DNA of 64,000 bases. Origin: Bartonella alsatica. GTDB taxonomy: Bacteria; Pseudomonadota; Alphaproteobacteria; Rhizobiales; Rhizobiaceae. Location of the stretch: NCBI RefSeq assembly GCF_013388295.1, contig NZ_CP058235.1:1466001-1530000 (forward strand). The letters run 5' to 3'. A model generated the notes under the pieces. The model saw only the letters and a program-made list of their open reading frames with translations. It ran no database searches and had not been told where the DNA came from. Position 1 is the stretch's first letter. Every line of letters begins with the position of its first letter. This document shows, one piece after another, positions 20,273 to 30,351 of this stretch. Made by a program: the position numbers and the translations under genes.

Positions 20273-21766
20273 TTAATCTCTTGTTTTAAGGACAGATGAT
20301 TGATGAATTTTAGGAATATTTTTTTGATCAATCAGTTGTGTAGGATAATGTCCGGTAAAATAATGGTCAGTGAATTGGGGATCAGCGTTATTGCGTTTTT
20401 CTCCTGCTACAGCGAGATAGAGCCCATCCGTTGAAAGAAATTCTAATGAATCAGCTCCCACAAAATTGCACATAGATTTTAAGTCTGGATATTGATTAGC
20501 TAGTAGGCTTTCAACAGTAGGTGTATCAATACCATAAAAATCAGGATAAAAAATCATAGGGCTAGAAATGCGCATATGGACTTCTTTTGCTCCTGCATCT
20601 CGGAGCATCCGTACGATTTTAACGGATGTTGTTCCACGTACAATCGAGTCATCGATCAAAATAACGCGTTTTCCTTTGATGACAGAACGATTCGCAGAAT
20701 GCTTTAATTTTACTCCAAAAGCACGAATTTGTTGTGTTGGTTCGATAAAAGTGCGACCAACATAGTGATTACGAATAATACCAAGCTCAAAGGGAATTCC
20801 AATTTCTTGTGCATAGCCAATTGCAGCGGGTGTTCCACCATCAGGAACGGGAACCACAACATCACCTTCACAGGGAGCTTCCTGCGCTAAACGAATCCCC
20901 ATGTTTTTACGTACCGTATAAATACTACGTCCTCCAACGATTGAATCAGGACGCGCAAAATAGACATATTCAAAAAGACAAAGTTTTTCTGGTTTTCCAT
21001 TCACTGGTTTTATAATTTTTTTAGTAATTTCTCCGTTTTTTTGTATTTCACATATAATAATTTCTCCATTTTTAACGTCGCGGACATATTTTGCTCCAAT
21101 AATATCAAGTGCACAGGTTTCGGAACAAAAAATTGGTTTACCATCAAGTTCACCCATCACGAGAGGTCTAATACCTGTTGGGTCGCGTGCAGCAATAAGT
21201 TTGGTGCGTGTGAGTGCCAACATAGCATATCCACCTTCCACTTGTCGAACAGCATCAACAAAACGATCAGATGACGATTCATAACGTGAACGAGCAATAA
21301 GATGAAGAAAAACTTCTGAATCTGATGTCGATTGACAAATAGCACCTGAGGCAATAAGTTCGCGGCGTAATGTAAGACCATTGGTAAGATTACCATTATG
21401 AGCAATAGCAATACCTCCAGCTTTTAATTCAGCAAAAAGAGGCTGAACGTTACGTAATGCTATTTCTCCAGTTGTTGAATAACGTGTATGTCCGATAGCA
21501 CGATTTCCTGGTAAACGAGCAAGTGTTGCGGGGGATGTATAGTGATCACCGACAAGACCTAGATGCTTTTCTTGATGAAACATTTTATTATGATAAGAAA
21601 CAATCCCAGCTGCTTCTTGCCCGCGATGTTGAAGTGCGTGGAGCCCAAGAGCTGTTAATGTTGCTGCATCCTCATGTCCAAGAATACCAAAAACTCCACA
21701 TTCTTCATGCAGGGTATCATCATTCAATAAAAAATCCTGACAGGAAATGTCGTTTTTTGTCATCAT
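20273..21766 (-). CDS. purF: Amidophosphoribosyltransferase
   Basis: PurF catalyses the first committed step of purine synthesis, from PRPP and glutamine. The 497 aa protein has a short propeptide ending ...LHEE, then the catalytic N-terminal nucleophile Cys in CGVFGI (about residue 23), the Ntn glutaminase motifs RGQEAAGI and GHTRYSTTG, and in the C-terminal half the PRPP-binding loop VILIDDSIVRGTT. The cysteines expected for the iron-sulfur form are not fully obvious. It is in a minus-strand series downstream of cvpA and radA, and directly upstream of the SDR gene. Confidence 0.94.
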   Translation of the reverse strand: MMTKNDISCQDFLLNDDTLHEECGVFGILGHEDAATLTALGLHALQHRGQEAAGIVSYHNKMFHQEKHLGLVGDHYTSPATLARLPGNRAIGHTRYSTTGEIALRNVQPLFAELKAGGIAIAHNGNLTNGLTLRRELIASGAICQSTSDSEVFLHLIARSRYESSSDRFVDAVRQVEGGYAMLALTRTKLIAARDPTGIRPLVMGELDGKPIFCSETCALDIIGAKYVRDVKNGEIIICEIQKNGEITKKIIKPVNGKPEKLCLFEYVYFARPDSIVGGRSIYTVRKNMGIRLAQEAPCEGDVVVPVPDGGTPAAIGYAQEIGIPFELGIIRNHYVGRTFIEPTQQIRAFGVKLKHSANRSVIKGKRVILIDDSIVRGTTSVKIVRMLRDAGAKEVHMRISSPMIFYPDFYGIDTPTVESLLANQYPDLKSMCNFVGADSLEFLSTDGLYLAVAGEKRNNADPQFTDHYFTGHYPTQLIDQKNIPKIHQSSVLKTRD

Positions 21767-21852
21767 ATTCTTTCAGTTGTGATATGAAGGGTAATTATAT
21801 CATACTTACACGTTATTGGGAATTTTTTGCTCATGACGAACTATTTCCTATT

Positions 21853-22422
21853 TTACTGAATTACCTTTTCATGAGAGTGCTTATCCTGTGTATGAGCATC
21901 ATCTTTTTTAAAGATTTTTTCTGCTTTTTCGAGAACAGTATCAAGATTTTTGGGGACGCTCTCCCAAATTTTTTGTCCCAATGAATCTAAGATGGGTTTT
22001 GTTGTTGCATTTTTTAACCAGTTTGCTTGGTTCTCAGGTCTAATAAGCGCATTAATAAGCAACACGCCAATAACCATGATGAATAAACCGCGAAGTGCTC
22101 CAAAAACAAAACCGATACTACGATCAAGGATGCCAATTCGACTATCAATAATAAAATCAGAGATTTTCATTGTAATGATTGAAGTAATAATGAGAACAAT
22201 AATAAAAATCGTGACTAACGTTGTAATCAATGCAATCATTTTATTAGAGAGATATTGCTCAAAAAAGGGCAATACAGGTTTGAATAAAAACAGCGTAGCG
22301 CCAGCTGCGATTACCCAGGAAGCCAACGACAGCACTTCACGTGAAAATCCTCGGAGCATAGCGAGAAAAGCAGACAATAGAATGATTGCCACGACAATTC
22401 CATCAAGGACTGTTATGATCAT
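21853..22422 (-). CDS. cvpA: CvpA family membrane protein
   Basis: A 189 aa protein with four hydrophobic segments in its first two thirds, beginning TVLDGIVVAIILLSAFLAMLRGFSREVL, the signature start of the CvpA (colicin V production) family, and the conserved RGLFIMV later. The charged C-terminal tail is Lys/His/Asp-rich. The open frame continues back to 22596 inside radA, but the ATG at 22422 has AAGGA about eight bases upstream. In E. coli cvpA is next to purF, as it is here. Its molecular role is uncertain. Confidence 0.85.
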   Translation of the reverse strand: MIITVLDGIVVAIILLSAFLAMLRGFSREVLSLASWVIAAGATLFLFKPVLPFFEQYLSNKMIALITTLVTIFIIVLIITSIITMKISDFIIDSRIGILDRSIGFVFGALRGLFIMVIGVLLINALIRPENQANWLKNATTKPILDSLGQKIWESVPKNLDTVLEKAEKIFKKDDAHTQDKHSHEKVIQ

Positions 22423-22546
22423 TTGTTTTTTCCTTATACATAAAGTTGTGTTTTTTGAAGTTAGTATACAAATGCACTTCTTGTTATGCCATTTTTTATT
22501 CTTATAGCAAGGGTCTTTTGTATTTTGTAGAATTTTTTCTATATTA

Positions 22547-23941
22547 TTATACGTATGGAACAGAACGTTTTTTACCTGCGGTAAGAGTGGCAACAAGCTC
22601 AGGAAGGTCAGAGAATGTTTTTTGTTGAAAATTGAGCAATTTCATTATTTCAGTTGTTCTAGTTGGTTGGACAGCCCCTTGAAAACCAAGCTTTTTTGCT
22701 TCATTGATACGTTGTGCTGAATGTGCGACAGGACGGATAGCTCCTGAAAGGCTGATTTCACCAAAATATACATAATCCGTTGGGAGAGGAATGTTTTCAT
22801 GAGAGGATACCAAAGCTGCTGCAACGGCTAAATCAGCGGCGGGTTCTGATATGCGATATCCGCCTGCAACGTTAAGATAAACATCGTGTTGTCCGAAGAG
22901 CATACCGCAATGAGCTTCTAAAACAGCAAGTATCATGGAAAGACGATTTCCATCCCATCCCACAACAGCTCGCCGTGGTGTTCCAAATGAAGAGGGAGCA
23001 ACCAGTGCTTGAATTTCTACTAATATCGGGCGTGTTCCTTCCATTCCTGCAAAAACAGTAGATCCAGGTGCGTTTTCATTTCGTTCACCTAAAAATAGTT
23101 CAGATGGATTAATTACTTCTCGTAATCCTTTATCAGACATTTCAAAAACACCAATTTCATTAGTTGCTCCGAAGCGATTTTTTACAGTTCTAAGAATTCG
23201 ATAATGATGTCCTCCTTCACCTTCAAAATAGAGAACACCATCAACCATATGTTCGACAACTCGAGGACCGGCAATTTGTCCATCTTTTGTCATATGACCA
23301 ACCAGGATAACAGCTGCTCCTGTTTTTTTTGCAAAGCGGATCATTGCTTGAGCACCGATGCGCACTTGTGTAACAGTACCGGGCGCTGAATCAGCTGAGT
23401 CTGACCATAAAGTTTGAATGGAATCAACAATAACCATATCAAGGTTCTTATGTTTGCTTAAGGTTGCAAGGATATCTTCAACATTAGTTTCAGCAGCAAG
23501 TTTAACCTCTGTATCAGCAGCCCCAAGCCTTTGTGCACGTAAACAAATTTGTGTAATAGCTTCTTCACCTGAAACATAGACAACGTTATATCCTTTTCGT
23601 GATAAAGCAGCTGCTGTTTGAGTCAACAATGTTGATTTTCCAATACCTGGATCTCCACCAACAAGTAATGCAGATCCACGGACAAAGCCTCCGCCAGTAA
23701 CACGATCAAGTTCAGTAATGCCAGAATGGATACGTGGCGCATCTTGAAGATCTCCAGAAAGAGACATTAATGCGACAATACGTCCTTTACGAATATTTTG
23801 CGTAGGGCCACTTCCAATACCACTATTCAAATTTTCTTCAATAAGGGAATTCCATTCGCTACAAGAACTACATTTTCCAGCCCAACGCGAATGGATTGTA
23901 CCACAATTTTGGCAAATAAACTGAATACGGTTGCGAGCCAT
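22547..23941 (-). CDS. radA: DNA repair protein RadA
   Basis: RadA is a RecA-like ATPase that acts on branched intermediates in recombination repair. The 464 aa protein has the N-terminal four-cysteine zinc finger (Cys10, 13, 24, 27 in CQNCGTIHSRWAGKCSSC), Walker A GGDPGIGKS (about 95-103), the RadA signature KNRFG, and a C-terminal Lon-like domain ending in PVAHSAQRINEAKKLGF. It starts six bases after the dnaB stop on the same strand. Confidence 0.95.
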   Translation of the reverse strand: MARNRIQFICQNCGTIHSRWAGKCSSCSEWNSLIEENLNSGIGSGPTQNIRKGRIVALMSLSGDLQDAPRIHSGITELDRVTGGGFVRGSALLVGGDPGIGKSTLLTQTAAALSRKGYNVVYVSGEEAITQICLRAQRLGAADTEVKLAAETNVEDILATLSKHKNLDMVIVDSIQTLWSDSADSAPGTVTQVRIGAQAMIRFAKKTGAAVILVGHMTKDGQIAGPRVVEHMVDGVLYFEGEGGHHYRILRTVKNRFGATNEIGVFEMSDKGLREVINPSELFLGERNENAPGSTVFAGMEGTRPILVEIQALVAPSSFGTPRRAVVGWDGNRLSMILAVLEAHCGMLFGQHDVYLNVAGGYRISEPAADLAVAAALVSSHENIPLPTDYVYFGEISLSGAIRPVAHSAQRINEAKKLGFQGAVQPTRTTEIMKLLNFQQKTFSDLPELVATLTAGKKRSVPYV

Positions 23942-23947
23942 TATTAT

Positions 23948-25438
23948 TTAACCGATTTGTTCTGGAAGATAATCACTATCTGCCAGATCACTAAAGCGTG
24001 TAAAATCAGACTGAAACGCAAGATGGACGGTTCCTGTTGGTCCATGGCGTTGTTTTGCAATAATAACGTCGGCTTTTCCAAAAGCTTTATCCATCGCATT
24101 TTGCCATCTTTCATATTCAAGAGTACCTATTTTGGGTTCTTCATTTTTGAGATAATATTCTTCACGGTACACAAAAAGAACAATGTCTGCATCTTGCTCA
24201 ATCGAACCAGATTCTCGCAAATCTGAAAGTTGTGGACGTTTATCTGTCCGATTTTCGACTTGGCGCGAAAGTTGCGAAAGAGCGATAATGGGAATATTCA
24301 ATTCTTTCGCTAATGCTTTTAATCCTGTGGTAATTTCTGTAATTTCTTGAACACGATTTTCAGATGAACGTTTTGAATGGCTTGTCATTAACTGGATGTA
24401 GTCAATAATCAAGACATGCAAACCATGTTGCCGCTTGAGACGTCTTGCGCGGGCTGCCAATTGCGTGATTGATATACCGCCAGTTTGATCGATATAAAGC
24501 GGTGCTTTTTGTAAGCGATTCATAGCACGAATGATTTTGGAAAATTGCTCTTCTGAGATATTCCCCCGTCGAATATCAGAAGAAGAGACCTCTGTTTGTT
24601 CAGAAATAATACGGGTTGCAAGTTGTTCTGATGACATTTCAAGGGAGAAGAAACCAACAATGCCTCCTTCATTTTCTTGTGTTTTAGCATTATAATTGCA
24701 AGCATTAGCAATTTTAAAGGCAATATTGGTTGCAAGTGAAGTTTTCCCCATACCAGGGCGTCCAGCGAGGATAATTAAGTCAGATTTTTGTAATCCTCCC
24801 ATTTTTTCATCAAGTGTTTTAATATGAGTAGCTATTCCTGATAAGCGTGATGAACGCTTTTTGGCAGCACTTGCCATGTCAACAGCTTTTTTGACAGCCT
24901 CATTAAAATTTTCAAAACCTCCACCATATTTGCCTTTTTCAGCTAGTTCAAACAGATGTTGTTCAACCATTTCAATTTGTTTGGCTGGCGTAAACTCTAG
25001 TGGAGCCTCAAAGGCTGTATTGACAACTTGAGTTCCAAGATTAATTAGGGAACGTCGGATAAAAAGATCATAAATGACCCGTCCATAATCCTCAGTATTA
25101 ATGATTGTTATCGCTTCTTTAGCTAAACGAACAACGTAAGTGTATACAGTGATATCACTAATTTTTTCGTCGGCTGGAATAAAGGGCTTAATGGTAACCG
25201 GATCTGCAACTTTTCCTTTTTCGATAAGGTGAGATAAAACATCGTAAATTTTTTGATGTAGTGGTTCAAAAAAATGTTCTGGTTTAAGAAAATCTGAGAC
25301 GCGGTCGTGAGCATCATTGTTAATGAGAAGTGCACCGAGCAATGCTTGTTCAGCTTCAATATTGTGCGGTAGTTGTTGAAAAGAAGAAGGATCTTCTTTT
25401 TGTGAAGAACTGAAATTGACAATGCATGTTTCTTCCAT
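23948..25438 (-). CDS. dnaB: Replicative DNA helicase DnaB
   Basis: DnaB is the hexameric helicase of the replication fork. The protein (496 aa from ATG 25438) has the N-terminal helical domain beginning LPHNIEAEQALLGALL, Walker A AGRPGMGKTS (about 226-233), Walker B LIIDYIQLM, and the later SQLSRQVENR and DLRESGSIEQDADIV motifs. The frame also runs back to a GTG at 25492, but ATG 25438 has GTGGAAA upstream and gives the usual N-terminal length. No intein or insertion is visible. Confidence 0.95.
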   Translation of the reverse strand: MEETCIVNFSSSQKEDPSSFQQLPHNIEAEQALLGALLINNDAHDRVSDFLKPEHFFEPLHQKIYDVLSHLIEKGKVADPVTIKPFIPADEKISDITVYTYVVRLAKEAITIINTEDYGRVIYDLFIRRSLINLGTQVVNTAFEAPLEFTPAKQIEMVEQHLFELAEKGKYGGGFENFNEAVKKAVDMASAAKKRSSRLSGIATHIKTLDEKMGGLQKSDLIILAGRPGMGKTSLATNIAFKIANACNYNAKTQENEGGIVGFFSLEMSSEQLATRIISEQTEVSSSDIRRGNISEEQFSKIIRAMNRLQKAPLYIDQTGGISITQLAARARRLKRQHGLHVLIIDYIQLMTSHSKRSSENRVQEITEITTGLKALAKELNIPIIALSQLSRQVENRTDKRPQLSDLRESGSIEQDADIVLFVYREEYYLKNEEPKIGTLEYERWQNAMDKAFGKADVIIAKQRHGPTGTVHLAFQSDFTRFSDLADSDYLPEQIG

Positions 25439-25976
25439 AACAGTTTTTTCCACTAAATTCACTTTAGCTATTTTAGATAATCGATTGAACACTGTATATT
25501 AAAAAGTTAGGAGGCAAAACCACCCTTTTCAGTTAAAAACATATTTTCAATTTTTGAGACTCTTTTCAATTGCTGGTTCATCATTATTTGTATGCAACCC
25601 ATTCCTTTACATTTTATTTTATAAATGGAAATTTTAGAAAATATATAAATTTTCCAAATTGCACTTTTTATGTTCGGGATTATTTCAGCTAAATTGAGGA
25701 TATAATCAATTTACCAATTTTAATAGATACTACTTGTTTTACAGAATAAAGACTTAAGAAATTTTTTAGCAGAACAACATGAGGGAAGTATTTTCGCTTA
25801 TTATATCTATAGTTTCTAGAATATAACATTTTTATACAATATACGAGATACAGCTTTTTGATGATAAAACACTCAACTTTTTAAGCTGAGTGTTTTTGTA
25901 AATGTTTCACTTTATTAAACGATGAAAAAATAAAAAATGCAAGATAAGTAATAAAAATAGTAATTAAGCCTCTTTA
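25439..25976. other. Intergenic gap between dnaB and rplI
   Basis: About 540 AT-rich bases upstream of dnaB and downstream of rplI, both on the minus strand. It holds the rplI terminator near 25869-25893 and presumably the dnaB promoter. I see no gene. Confidence 0.6.
25865..25896 (-). terminator. Intrinsic terminator after rplI
   Basis: Stem arms are at 25869-25879 and 25883-25893. Read on the minus strand it is an 11-base-pair stem (one G-T wobble) with a three-base loop, followed by a T run (TTTTATC). It lies about 85 bases past the rplI stop and should end the ribosomal transcript. Confidence 0.75.
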
Positions 25977-26561
25977 TTAATTGCCATTTGTATCGTTTTC
26001 ATTATTTTCTTTTGCTAATAACTCTTCCTGTTTGTCTTCTAATAACTCCTCTTGAATATCATATATTGCTTCAGTAGAGGTTAAATTTTCACCTTCTGCT
26101 TGGCGTTGTGCTTCACTAGCCGAACGTGCAATATTAATGATCACAGAAATTTGAACTTCAGGGTGTAGGCTAAGAGTGATATTATGAAGGCCGATAGTTT
26201 TTATTGGATGGTTAAGTTCGACCTGATTTCTACTAATGGAAAAACCCTCATCTGTAATAATTTGAGAAATATCACGTGTTGATACAGATCCGTAAAGTTG
26301 CCCTGTTTCACCAGCTGAACGGATGGCAACAAATGATTTACTATCAAGTTTTTCAGCAACTTTCTGTGCTTCGCTTTTGCGTTCAAGATTATACGCTTCA
26401 AGTTGTGCACGTTGTGTTTCAAAATGTTTTTTATTAGCTTCATTCGCGCGTAAAGCTTTACCTTGAGGCAAGAGAAAATTACGTGCATAACCATCTTTAA
26501 CTGAGACAATATCGCCCATCTGACCAAGACGAGGAATACGCTCAAGTAGGATAATATCCAT
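25977..26561 (-). CDS. rplI: 50S ribosomal protein L9
   Basis: L9 binds 23S rRNA at the base of the L1 stalk. The 194 aa protein starts [30 protein letters not shown] (the L9 signature spans this N-terminal region), followed by the connecting helix and C-terminal domain. It is longer than the roughly 150 residues of E. coli L9: the end is an acidic, Glu/Asn-rich tail ([20 protein letters not shown]), a known extension in rhizobial L9 proteins. It is the last gene of the rpsF-rpsR-DUF2232-rplI block. Confidence 0.95.
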   Translation of the reverse strand: MDIILLERIPRLGQMGDIVSVKDGYARNFLLPQGKALRANEANKKHFETQRAQLEAYNLERKSEAQKVAEKLDSKSFVAIRSAGETGQLYGSVSTRDISQIITDEGFSISRNQVELNHPIKTIGLHNITLSLHPEVQISVIINIARSASEAQRQAEGENLTSTEAIYDIQEELLEDKQEELLAKENNENDTNGN

Positions 26562-26586
26562 AGTTTTTCCTTTCGAACAAATAAAT

Positions 26587-27567
26587 TTAATGAAGTTTTT
26601 TGCGTGATTGAAAGTTGTATTGAATAGCTGCCCAAATACCCATTAAAAGCATCATGAAAGAAATAGGTGGAGCAAAAACGACGGTTAAAATAGCAATATA
26701 AACAAGAGAAAGTATAATAATCCGACCGTTGATTCCTTTCGTAATATTATGGAGATATGCTAGACCACTGATTGATATGATAACAGTATATGCAGTACTA
26801 AAGACACGCGTGCTCAAATTAACAGTAGTACTGAATTCAACCATTGATGCTATGCAAACAACAATGAAAATAAAAATTCCAGAGATTGGAAGGCGAAGAG
26901 TTTGGCTCCAATCATCCCGGGGCCTTTTCAGCCATTTCATATGTTGTGCTGTTATCATCGAAAAATAAAGATTACCCATGAGAAAAATCAAACTATAAAT
27001 AGTCAAAGCAATAGCAGTCAAAGTTGCTGCATGGGTCATTAAAAGCTCAGTAAACGTGCGTATATCAGTTTCCTTTATTGACTGCGATTGTTGCATAGCT
27101 TGTGCTATGTTATCAGTGATTTTTTTCGCAATGAGAGGTGTGGATGGACGGGTTTGAACATAGAGACCGATGAAGGTTGCTATGAGAGCGATAAAATTGG
27201 TTAAATGAAAAATAACCGATGATAATGGATACCATGTCAGTGTGTTTTCCTGTTGCGTTGGTTGCGCAAGCCCAAGGAGCCAAGAAGCATAGACCGCCGG
27301 AAGGAAAAATAATAACGTAAAACCAAGAGCAATATAAATATTAGTGGTAATTACAAGAACAACAGGGGCAATTATTAAGGCAACGAGGCTAGCTAATGTT
27401 CCTTGACCAAATGCAACAATAAAAATTGGGAATGAAAGAAAGCAACCAAGAAGAAGAGAAAAATAAGGTGCAATATTCGCAACGCTGATAATTGCCATTC
27501 CTATGACAACAGTAAATAACCCCGCTAAAATACCAGTCATTATTTTATAAACATGAAAGTTTTTCAT
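26587..27567 (-). CDS. DUF2232 integral membrane protein
   Basis: A 326 aa protein with about eight hydrophobic segments spread over the whole length (for example [17 protein letters not shown] and [16 protein letters not shown]). Its place between rpsR and rplI is the standard position of the rhizobial DUF2232 membrane protein. No catalytic motif is visible and the function is unknown. A hairpin terminator lies between it and rpsR, so it may have its own promoter in the roughly 155-base spacer. Confidence 0.75.
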   Translation of the reverse strand: MKNFHVYKIMTGILAGLFTVVIGMAIISVANIAPYFSLLLGCFLSFPIFIVAFGQGTLASLVALIIAPVVLVITTNIYIALGFTLLFFLPAVYASWLLGLAQPTQQENTLTWYPLSSVIFHLTNFIALIATFIGLYVQTRPSTPLIAKKITDNIAQAMQQSQSIKETDIRTFTELLMTHAATLTAIALTIYSLIFLMGNLYFSMITAQHMKWLKRPRDDWSQTLRLPISGIFIFIVVCIASMVEFSTTVNLSTRVFSTAYTVIISISGLAYLHNITKGINGRIIILSLVYIAILTVVFAPPISFMMLLMGIWAAIQYNFQSRKKLH

Positions 27568-27676
27568 TTATCGCTGTCCTGCCTTCCGCAGTTAGAGGGA
27601 TCCAACACCTCAACTTTTAATATATTATACATCTTAATATAGTCTACAATTAACTATATCACGCAATTACACAAGG

Positions 27677-27709
27677 AAAAGCAACTGGGGAGAGATTCCC
27701 CAGCTGCTT
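27677..27709 (-). terminator. Terminator or attenuator hairpin after rpsR
   Basis: Arms are 27681-27691 and 27697-27707 with a five-base loop. On the minus strand this is an 11-base-pair stem with one G-T wobble and a GC-rich core (CTGGGGA), followed by TTTTCC. It is 16 bases past the rpsR stop and separates rpsF-rpsR from DUF2232-rplI. Confidence 0.75.
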
Positions 27710-27722
27710 AGTTACTGATAGT

Positions 27723-27974
27723 TTATCTTATAACGTATGGAAGCAAGCCTAGAAAACGAGCCCGTTTAATGGCATTAGCCAATTCACGCTGCTTTTTTTG
27801 ACTAACGGCTGTGATTCGAGAGGGAACGATTTTACCACGCTCTGAAATATAACGCTGCAATAATTTGACATCTTTATAATCAATTTTAGGAGCATTGGCA
27901 CCTGAAAACGGACATGTTTTACGACGGCGGTGAAAAGGACGACGTGCTGCAGTTTGATTGATATCAGTCATCAT
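27723..27974 (-). CDS. rpsR: 30S ribosomal protein S18
   Basis: S18 sits next to S6 on the platform of the small subunit. The 83 aa product has the S18 core from [25 protein letters not shown] to [19 protein letters not shown], with a basic N-terminal region [15 protein letters not shown]. Two methionines in tandem leave the exact start open by one codon. It overlaps the end of rpsF by four bases, in the universal rpsF-rpsR order. Confidence 0.95.
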   Translation of the reverse strand: MMTDINQTAARRPFHRRRKTCPFSGANAPKIDYKDVKLLQRYISERGKIVPSRITAVSQKKQRELANAIKRARFLGLLPYVIR

Positions 27975-28378
27975 TCTACTCCTTCTATGGCAACTTCACG
28001 TTGACGCCGTGGAGAACGAGAACGCTCTTCATCTTGATCAATATGATCATTACGATCAAGGCGTGAAAGCACAACAGATTTCCCTTTTTCGTGTTTTTCT
28101 ACGCGAATAGTCATGTAACGCAAAATATCCTCATTGATGCGCATTTGACGTTCAACTTCAAAAATTGCTGCGGCTGGCGCATCGATATTAATCAGTATAT
28201 AATAAGCCTTACGGTTTTTGCGAATACGATACGCAAGGGGACGAAGACCCCAATTTTCTATACGCCCAACTTTTCCACCATGCGCTTCAATGACACCTTT
28301 GTAAACATTCAAAAGTTCATCAATTTGCTGCGGAGCCATATCCTGTCGGGCAAGAAACATGTGTTCATAAAGAGCCAT
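27971..28378 (-). CDS. rpsF: 30S ribosomal protein S6
   Basis: S6 pairs with S18 in the 30S platform. The 135 aa protein starts [13 protein letters not shown] and includes [30 protein letters not shown], the conserved S6 core, followed by a charged Arg/Glu-rich tail. The frame allows a start six codons earlier, but ATG 28378 is preceded by AAAGG at good distance. Many bacteria have an S6:S18-binding RNA structure in the rpsF leader; I could not confirm one here by eye. Confidence 0.94.
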   Translation of the reverse strand: MALYEHMFLARQDMAPQQIDELLNVYKGVIEAHGGKVGRIENWGLRPLAYRIRKNRKAYYILINIDAPAAAIFEVERQMRINEDILRYMTIRVEKHEKGKSVVLSRLDRNDHIDQDEERSRSPRRQREVAIEGVE

Positions 28379-28722
28379 TGTTTTGCCTTTCTTCAATTAA
28401 ACTTTACCGATTTTAGCGCAAAGCCCCTGCGACTTGTCTTTTTTGGAAAACCAAAGAAGAAAGGACGCGTTTACAATTCGAGACATCCGAGAGTGGAGAC
28501 ACAGGAGGTCGAAAACATTATGTTCTCTACTAATTATTTTTCAGTCCTCCGTTCAATCTCCAGCTAAATTACCGGTAACGAACGTTTGACATTTACAGCT
28601 TATCTTTAGAAATAGCAAGTTTGTGCGCATAAAAAATGTAATTTTAAATATTATCTTTTTATTATGTTTCATTTTTTTACAAAGAGATAATATTGTAAAG
28701 CTATAAGATGAAGGAGAGAAAA
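28379..28722. other. Divergent promoter region between rpsF and a PAP2 gene
   Basis: About 340 bases between divergent genes. The part near rpsF (28430-28570) is noticeably less AT-rich than most gaps of the window and is the likely rpsF leader. I see no gene. Confidence 0.5.
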
Positions 28723-29310
28723 ATGATTTTTTTAAACCAGATTGATGCTGCGCTTTTTGAAATGTTTGCTGGCAATCATCAATCATGGTCGCTTTTGGTT
28801 TTGTTTAGTATTTTTTGCGCAAAGTTTTTGATTTATATCGTTCCTATACATCTTTTTGTGCTATGGTTCTCTGGTGGAGAGATGGAACGACGCGTAGTGC
28901 TGAGCATTTGCGTAGCAATTTGTGCGGCTCTTTTTATAGGTTATCTCATTTCTCTTATTTATTTTCATCCACGCCCGTTTGTTATGGGGTTAGCAACACC
29001 GTTAATTAAACATCATGCGACAGCTTCTTTTCCTAGTAATCATGCCTTAACTATTGCATCTTATATGGCGAGTCTTTATTTTTACCGATACAAAATTGCT
29101 TTTAAGTTTGCAGCATTATTTGTATGCTTGATCTGTTGGGGGCGCATCTTTGTTGGTGTACATTATCCCTTTGATGTTTTAGCGGGTACAATTTTAGGAA
29201 GTCTGATAAGTTGGGGCGTTATTCAGTTTTTAGCACCGTATTTCCCTAAGTTTTTATATCAAATTCCGCCCTTAAAATATAACCTTAAGCGAGATACCCG
29301 TTCTAAATAA
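28723..29310 (+). CDS. PAP2-family phosphatase, likely undecaprenyl-diphosphatase
   Basis: A 195 aa membrane protein with the three PAP2 motifs: the first ending FHPRPF, the second SFPSNHA, and the third GRIFVGVHYPFDVLAG with catalytic His. The family hydrolyses lipid phosphates; the BcrC type recycles undecaprenyl diphosphate for cell-wall and O-antigen carriers, which I infer here from length and SFPSNHA. ATG 28723 is the start: the ribosome binding site AAGGAGAG (28711-28718) lies inside the longer alternative frame. Confidence 0.82.
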   Translation: MIFLNQIDAALFEMFAGNHQSWSLLVLFSIFCAKFLIYIVPIHLFVLWFSGGEMERRVVLSICVAICAALFIGYLISLIYFHPRPFVMGLATPLIKHHATASFPSNHALTIASYMASLYFYRYKIAFKFAALFVCLICWGRIFVGVHYPFDVLAGTILGSLISWGVIQFLAPYFPKFLYQIPPLKYNLKRDTRSK

Positions 29311-29387
29311 GTTACTTTATCTTGATTTATGCTTATGAATAAGATCAAAAGAAAGCAATTTAATTGCACAATTCTAGGAGTCGATTG

Positions 29388-30332
29388 ATGGTGGCAGCTT
29401 TTACTTTTCCAGGGCAAGGAAGTCAGATTGTTGGTATGGGCAAAGTACTTACAGAGCAATTTGTTGCGGCGCGGATGGTTTTTGAGGAAGTAGATGATGC
29501 TTTAGATGAGAAATTATCAGATATCATCTTTGAAGGGCCAGTAGATGTTTTAATGTTAACAGAAAATGCGCAACCAGCATTGATGGCCGTATCCATAGCT
29601 ATTATTCGTGTAATGGAACAGTTAGGCTTTAATATGGAAACAAAGGTAAAATTTGTTGCAGGTCATTCTTTAGGTGAATATTCGGCTCTTTGTGCTGCTG
29701 GTACATTTAGTCTTACTGATACTGCAAGGCTCTTAAGGATTCGTGGAAAGGCCATGCAGGCTGCTGTTGCTGTTGGTAAAGGCTCTATGGCAGCACTTAT
29801 TGGTTTGGATGAGAAAGATGTGGAAAAAATTTGCAGAATTGTTTCTGGAGAAGGATTATGCCAAATTGCTAATGATAATGGTGGCGGGCAGATTGTAATT
29901 TCAGGTACAGCAAAAGCAGTTGAAGTAGCAGTAGAGATTGCATTGAAAAAAGGTGCTAAACGTGCACTTCTTCTTCCAGTTTCTGCACCCTTTCATTCCT
30001 CATTAATGCAACCTGCTGCCGATGCTATGAAGAATGCATTTTTGTCTGTTAATGCGGTGGCTCCTATTGTTCCTCTCGTTGCCAATGTTTCTGTTACACC
30101 AGAGAGTGATCCAGAGCGTATTGTTACGCTTCTTGTTCAACAAGTGACTAGGAGAGTGCGATGGCGTGAAACGATAGAGTGGATCGGAACCAATGGAGTT
30201 GATACGCTTTTTGAAGTTGGTTCTGGTAAAGTATTAACAGGTTTAGCACGCCGTATTAATAAGGATATAAAGGGATTATCAATTGGGACAGCTGAGGAAA
30301 TAGAAGCAGCATTACGGGTACTCGGCGTTTAA
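29388..30332 (+). CDS. fabD: Malonyl-CoA-ACP transacylase
   Basis: FabD loads malonyl groups onto ACP for fatty acid synthesis. The 314 aa protein starts MVAAFTFPGQGSQ and has the catalytic Ser94 in GHSLGEYSAL, the substrate-binding Arg in RIRGKAMQ, and the active-site His in SAPFHSSLM. ATG 29388 is preceded by TAGGAG (29375-29380); an upstream TTG at 29364 is unlikely. It is the first gene of fabD-fabG-acpP-fabF. Confidence 0.95.
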   Translation: MVAAFTFPGQGSQIVGMGKVLTEQFVAARMVFEEVDDALDEKLSDIIFEGPVDVLMLTENAQPALMAVSIAIIRVMEQLGFNMETKVKFVAGHSLGEYSALCAAGTFSLTDTARLLRIRGKAMQAAVAVGKGSMAALIGLDEKDVEKICRIVSGEGLCQIANDNGGGQIVISGTAKAVEVAVEIALKKGAKRALLLPVSAPFHSSLMQPAADAMKNAFLSVNAVAPIVPLVANVSVTPESDPERIVTLLVQQVTRRVRWRETIEWIGTNGVDTLFEVGSGKVLTGLARRINKDIKGLSIGTAEEIEAALRVLGV

Positions 30333-30351
30333 TCTATAAGGAGTCTGAAAA

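Noticed and set aside
28091-28567. 158-codon plus-strand frame over rpsF
   Set aside because: It is antisense to the ribosomal protein gene and has no motif.
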